From Agelaius tricolor (Eukaryota; Chordata; Aves; Passeriformes; Icteridae): a stretch of 64,000 bases of DNA. Positions 60,095-64,000 of the stretch are shown here, one piece after another. The DNA lies in NCBI GenBank assembly GCA_023055355.1, contig JALJCS010000004.1, forward strand, positions 28,920,744-28,984,743, written 5' to 3'. A program made the position numbers and the translations under genes. How positions within the stretch are numbered: position 1 is the stretch's first letter; each line of letters begins with the position of its first letter. The notes beneath the pieces are model-generated. The model saw only the letters and a list, made by a program, of their open reading frames with translations. It did not search any database and was not told the origin of the DNA.

Positions 60095-60460
60095 GGATTA
60101 TATGATAGAACTGTAAAAGAGCAAGATTGGGCCATTGTCAGAGTATCATCTGCAATTGTTTTACTTCTATGTGAAAAATAAATTTCTCTGTATTTTTAAG
60201 GCATTAGTTCATATCAGCTCTGCTACCTATAAAGAGATAATTGAAGTAATTTTCTTCCATCTATATCTCTTTTTAATTGTATGAAGATCTAGGATAACAG
60301 TAATCTGGGAATGTCAAAGTTAATATAATTGGTAGGAGTTGAGTGGAGGCATATATCCTTTAGAGAGGTTCTTTGATATTTGTACTGCTGCCTTTTTAAA
60401 GAAAGTTAGAAGAGAGGAAGAATACAAGGAGCTCCAAGACAATGTGAAACTCTCACCACC
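60095..60460. other. AT-rich non-coding DNA, nothing recognised
   Basis: A 30-codon open stretch follows the AG at 60089 and then stops. There is no protein resemblance. Confidence 0.45.
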
Positions 60461-60467
60461 AAGTCTG

Positions 60468-60700
60468 AATATCCTGCCATAGAGAGGGACACCATTCACC
60501 AGAACAGATTGCTCAAAGCCCCTGACATTGAAATAGTTTTAGGGGGACATTCACAACTTGGGGCAACTTATACAGTGTCTCACCACCTTCATAATTAAAA
60601 AAAAAATTCTTGTTGATGTCCAGTCTCATTCATTATTTACTCTTCTGAGTCATTTAGAAAAAAAATAGACTAATCTTTCTAATTTCTATGAGGTTTCCCT
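60468..60700 (-). mobile_element. CR1 LINE 3'-end fragment
   Basis: The plus strand reads 'cctgccatagagagggacac', 'cagattgctcaaagcccctg', 'cattcacaacttggggcaac' and 'agtgtctcaccaccttcata'. This is the reverse complement of the CR1 3' end. The extreme terminus (the repeated 'tcatagaat') is missing. It decays into A-rich sequence towards 60700. Confidence 0.82.
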
Positions 60701-60704
60701 TTTT

Positions 60705-63115
60705 GTCATTCCTAGAAATTACATTTTGACATAGTTTTCCATAGGTATCAATCTTGACTTTATATTCTTCCCCATACATCTGAAAGCATGCCTAGTTTCT
60801 GGAGAAAAGCTGACTGGAAAATATGAAACACTTTGCTTTTCTTTTTTAATTCCTTCTTTTTTTTGGCTGCTATGCTGCAGCTCCTTTATACTTACCCATT
60901 TCCAGACATTTTAAACATGGAATCTATCTTAAGTATCTTAAAGAACTATGGACTACCATTAGTGTATTTTTAATGTATTTTTTTCCTCTGGTTTTAAGAT
61001 GGTAAAAAAATGCTGCAATCTCAGGAAATTTTCACCCTTTAGAATAAAAACAACTCCTTCTCCATATAGCGCTGCACACAAGTTTTTATCTACAGTTTCA
61101 AAGAATGATTATAACTATACTCATCCATTTTAATTAAATTTTCTGTTAAATTTTAGAAAACCATGAAATTTCAGTAACAATTCCAGTAACCAAAAGTTCC
61201 TATTGTTTTAAATAAGTTCTTCTTCTTTCTTCATGGTTTGATTTGCCAGTCTCAGAAGAGGACAATATTTCTGTTTATGCAGAATTACCTTAAGGTTCAG
61301 TGTGAGCAGGGAAAGAGCAGGGTAACAGTGTCCAAATACCACTACATGCAGTATACATATTTAAGCAATTATTAATGTGCATACAGGATCCTAAATTACC
61401 TATGAAAAATATCTAATGCAAGATCTTGGCTAGCCTCAGTGGCTCATGTCATCTGGGAAGGACATGTAGCCTGAAAAAAACCCGAAAAATCCCCAAACCT
61501 TCCATCCCATCACCCCCCACCGAACAAACAAAAATATTCAAACAAGAGAGAAAAACATTGTATCAGTTTTATCAGTTTCACTCGTTTCTGCTGCCTGAAC
61601 ATGAGAGAGTTTAAACCAAAGGAAATATACATTGTCATGACATGTTCCCAGACAAGAAGCTGTGTCTGAAAGAGTATTACAGCTTTCAGCCTGTATCCCC
61701 CCATCCACCAAAACCATGGACGTGATTCTGAGTGCAGAGATAACACAAAGGCTTCTTCCTAATGAGTTCCTTCATATACAGCAAGATGTCTATCAGGTTT
61801 GCCTCTTTTTATTCCTATTAATTAACCACATGGCTTATTTTCCTAGGTACTTTTGAACCAATTAGAACAAAAAAAAAAAAAAATTGGAAATACAGATTAT
61901 GAAAAATGTATTAGATGGTATTTCTCCTGACCAGACATCCACCCTATCATAAGACAGAAGACCATTCTCCTCCAGATTCTAATCTTTAGCAAATGCTCCT
62001 TCTAGTGTTATGACCACTTTTTTTCTTTCTCTCCTTCTTTGGGGTATTTTAGCCTGATGCCTTAAGTTTTAGCTTTCATATTTTCATATGCTCTCAAGGC
62101 ATCAAGCCAATATTCCATTTGCTAGCCTTTTAAAACAAAAACAAAGACAAAGAAATGCTCTGTGTAAAAATTCTGTATGTTGTGTCATGCCAGCTCTATG
62201 TTCCTTTCCAACCAAAGCAATCTACTCATTCATAGAGTAAAAGAAAGAGATCCTGATAATTAATAACTTTGAATTGTGTTCTTTTTCTGTTGCTTGGTCT
62301 GTTCTGATTGATCATTATTGCTCTCAGCTCCTTTTCCTTATGAAAGGAGTGACATCTCAGTGCTATGGTGATGGCCCTCAAGAAATATCTTGGCAGCTGG
62401 AGGAGTTTTACTTTGTTTCAGCCTAGCAAGTCAATCTGAAAATAGATGTCCAAAATACAATAGATGCATGTAAGAGTGACACTTAAACTTTATAAGCCAT
62501 TATTAGTCACTGTATTAAGTGTGGATTTGGAAGACAATTCACTATCTAGGCAACATAGTAATCTAAATCTTTTTAAGTACAGATCTTGGGCATCAGTATC
62601 TGATTCAGTCACAACCACACTGCCACAAAGCTGCAGTTATTTATCAGGAAAGAATGATATCAGAAGATTTGGCATGGTGACTCATGCACACAGCATGTTT
62701 GGTCCCATGTACAGGGTGAAAAGCAAATAACAACCCCTTCATCTCAGTAACAGTTGGTGCATGACATTCTCCTTGATACAAACCATGAGGACTCTGCTCA
62801 GACGTGTGATCTATAACAGAATATTTGTCATATCTACATCAAATTTACATGTTCTTTAGTTAAGATGTGGTCATTTTTACTACCTTTACTTTTTTCCAGT
62901 TCTTTAACCACATACAGTACAACTATGATAAATGCAGCAGCATGTTTCTTTTACTTTCTCTTTCTTATATGTATAAAATGTCTCTAACTATAGAAAGCAC
63001 TGCAACATTGACATGAAAAACTAGAAAGAAAAGCTGTTGTGGGTATTAGCTGAAGAGGTACAAGTAGATCAAGTCCTGTATATGAGTGCCCTGATGAATC
63101 ATGGTGATACATATT
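60705..63115. other. AT-rich non-coding DNA, nothing recognised
   Basis: No repeat family or exon. An A-run of 13-14 bases lies at 61869-61882. A frame of 88 codons at 62464-62730 has no domain. Confidence 0.5.
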
Positions 63116-63120
63116 ACTAC

Positions 63121-63345
63121 AATCACAGAATCCTTTGGATTGGAAGACATTAAAGATCATCTAGTTCCAACTCCGCTGCCAAAGACAAGAGCACCTTCAC
63201 TAGATCAGATTTCTCAAAATCCCATCCAACCTGGTCTTTCAAATAATCAGGGATGGCACACCCACAACTTTTCTGAGAACCTGCAAACAATATCTCATAA
63301 CTCTTTGTAAACCACCAGTCCTTCATCTGTGAGGTTATTTTAAAA
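63121..63345 (-). mobile_element. CR1 LINE 3' end
   Basis: The plus strand reads 'atcacagaatcctttggatt', 'agatcatctagttccaactc', 'cactagatcagatttctcaa', 'atcccatccaacctggtctt' and 'cagggatggcacacccacaa'. This matches the reverse complement of a CR1 3' end including its terminus. Similarity fades after about 63300. Confidence 0.88.
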
Positions 63346-63599
63346 GGTCTTTTGATACTCCTTTTCCCTGAGATGACACAAAGAAAAGCTTGACAAAAGT
63401 TTCTGGGAGATTAAAAAACAAATTACAGGTGAATCTTAGAAGATCAGGAATTTGGTAGAATTTTAAACAAACATTCCATCAAAATAAAGCATTTCATAAA
63501 ACATTTACTCTAACCAAAAAAGCTTTAAATTAACCAGATTTCAGGAATGGCAAATTAGGAGAAGAAAACGAGAGAAAGAAAGGACAAGAGAGAGAGAGA

Positions 63600-63910
63600 A
63601 GAAAGCTGTCACTACTGCTTTGGATCTGGGGTGGGACTTCAGCTGCTGTAAAACCCAGGGACTATAAAATAGGACTGTGGCCACAGTCATTGCACAATGG
63701 CTTTTATTGCCCTGGCTTCCTGTGGTCATGCCTTCCCCTAGGTGGGGCTTCCAGTCATCTGGCCGCTCTGGGGCTAGGTTGGGCCTCCAGAGTGGGCTGT
63801 GGGGCACTGCTTTCAGTCTTCAGGTGTGCCAGTGACTGACAGCTGGACTAGAACCTCCAGGCAGGTGGGGTGCAGAGTGGTGCACTACTACACTTTCCTC
63901 AGAACTTGTC
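63600..63910 (-). mobile_element. GC-rich block, possible LTR
   Basis: A 300-bp island of higher GC in AT-rich DNA. In minus sense there is AATAAA at 63703-63708, placed as a polyadenylation signal would be. A U5-length stretch then ends near a GA-rich tract at 63575-63605. An 88-codon minus frame lies in it. I do not recognise a family, and the LTR start and end are not defined. It could be another repeat or simple GC-rich unique DNA. Confidence 0.3.
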
Positions 63911-64000
63911 CTGTTCCCTGCACTTCAGTTGTTTGAGCCAGTAATAATTTTCTCCCAGTCTCCCACACACCCACAGTAAAGAATTTATTTTAAATATCTA

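Noticed and set aside
59842..60135. 97-codon minus poly-Lys frame and 82-codon plus Phe/Ser frame
   Set aside because: Produced by the (TTTTTC)18 microsatellite.

Overview
The window looks like ordinary nuclear DNA from a bird, probably non-coding intergenic or long-intron sequence. It is AT-rich throughout. I found no intact protein-coding gene, no recognisable host exon, no tRNA or rRNA gene, no CRISPR array and no bacterial-style operon. The bird assignment rests on the dominant interspersed repeat, a CR1 LINE. Its ORF2 and 3'-end text recurs about fifteen times in both orientations. It also rests on several endogenous-retrovirus LTRs of types common in bird genomes. Family assignments come from recognising text patterns; no alignment was run.

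Layout. 1-2.9 kb: AT-rich, with an (AAT)12 microsatellite. 2.95-4.3 kb: old plus-strand CR1 ORF2 with a second minus-strand CR1 3' end nested inside it. 4.3-11.7 kb: repeat-poor AT-rich DNA. 11.7-13.6 kb: broken minus-strand endogenous retrovirus with an LTR and a reverse-transcriptase remnant. 19.8-20.5 kb: probable minus-strand LTR. 21.0-21.7 kb: plus CR1 ending at a TAGA microsatellite. 22.7-24.8 kb: GC-richer degenerate block, partly CR1-like. 25.1-25.6 kb: minus LTR. 28.3 kb: a run of 22 G. 29.1-30.8 kb: plus CR1 interrupted by 507 consecutive purines and a minus CR1. 32.1-33.2 kb: minus LTR abutting a minus CR1. 36.9-39.3 kb: plus CR1, a second CR1-like piece and a probable LTR. 41.5-42.8 kb: plus/minus/plus CR1 composite. 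45.1, 46.5, 55.4, 60.5 and 63.1 kb: further CR1 copies. 59.9 kb: hexanucleotide pyrimidine tract. 63.6-63.9 kb: GC-rich block that may be another LTR. The rest is AT-rich DNA with no feature I can support.

The long open frames in the window are explained by repeats: lysine-rich or phenylalanine-rich frames from simple repeats, and sense or antisense frames through CR1 and LTR sequence. No genes act together here. The most distinctive structures are two perfect 22-23 bp inverted repeats with 4-5 nt loops (31.07 kb and 36.67 kb), the long purine tract inside a CR1, and the nested CR1 composites. I did not find evidence for an undescribed functional system.
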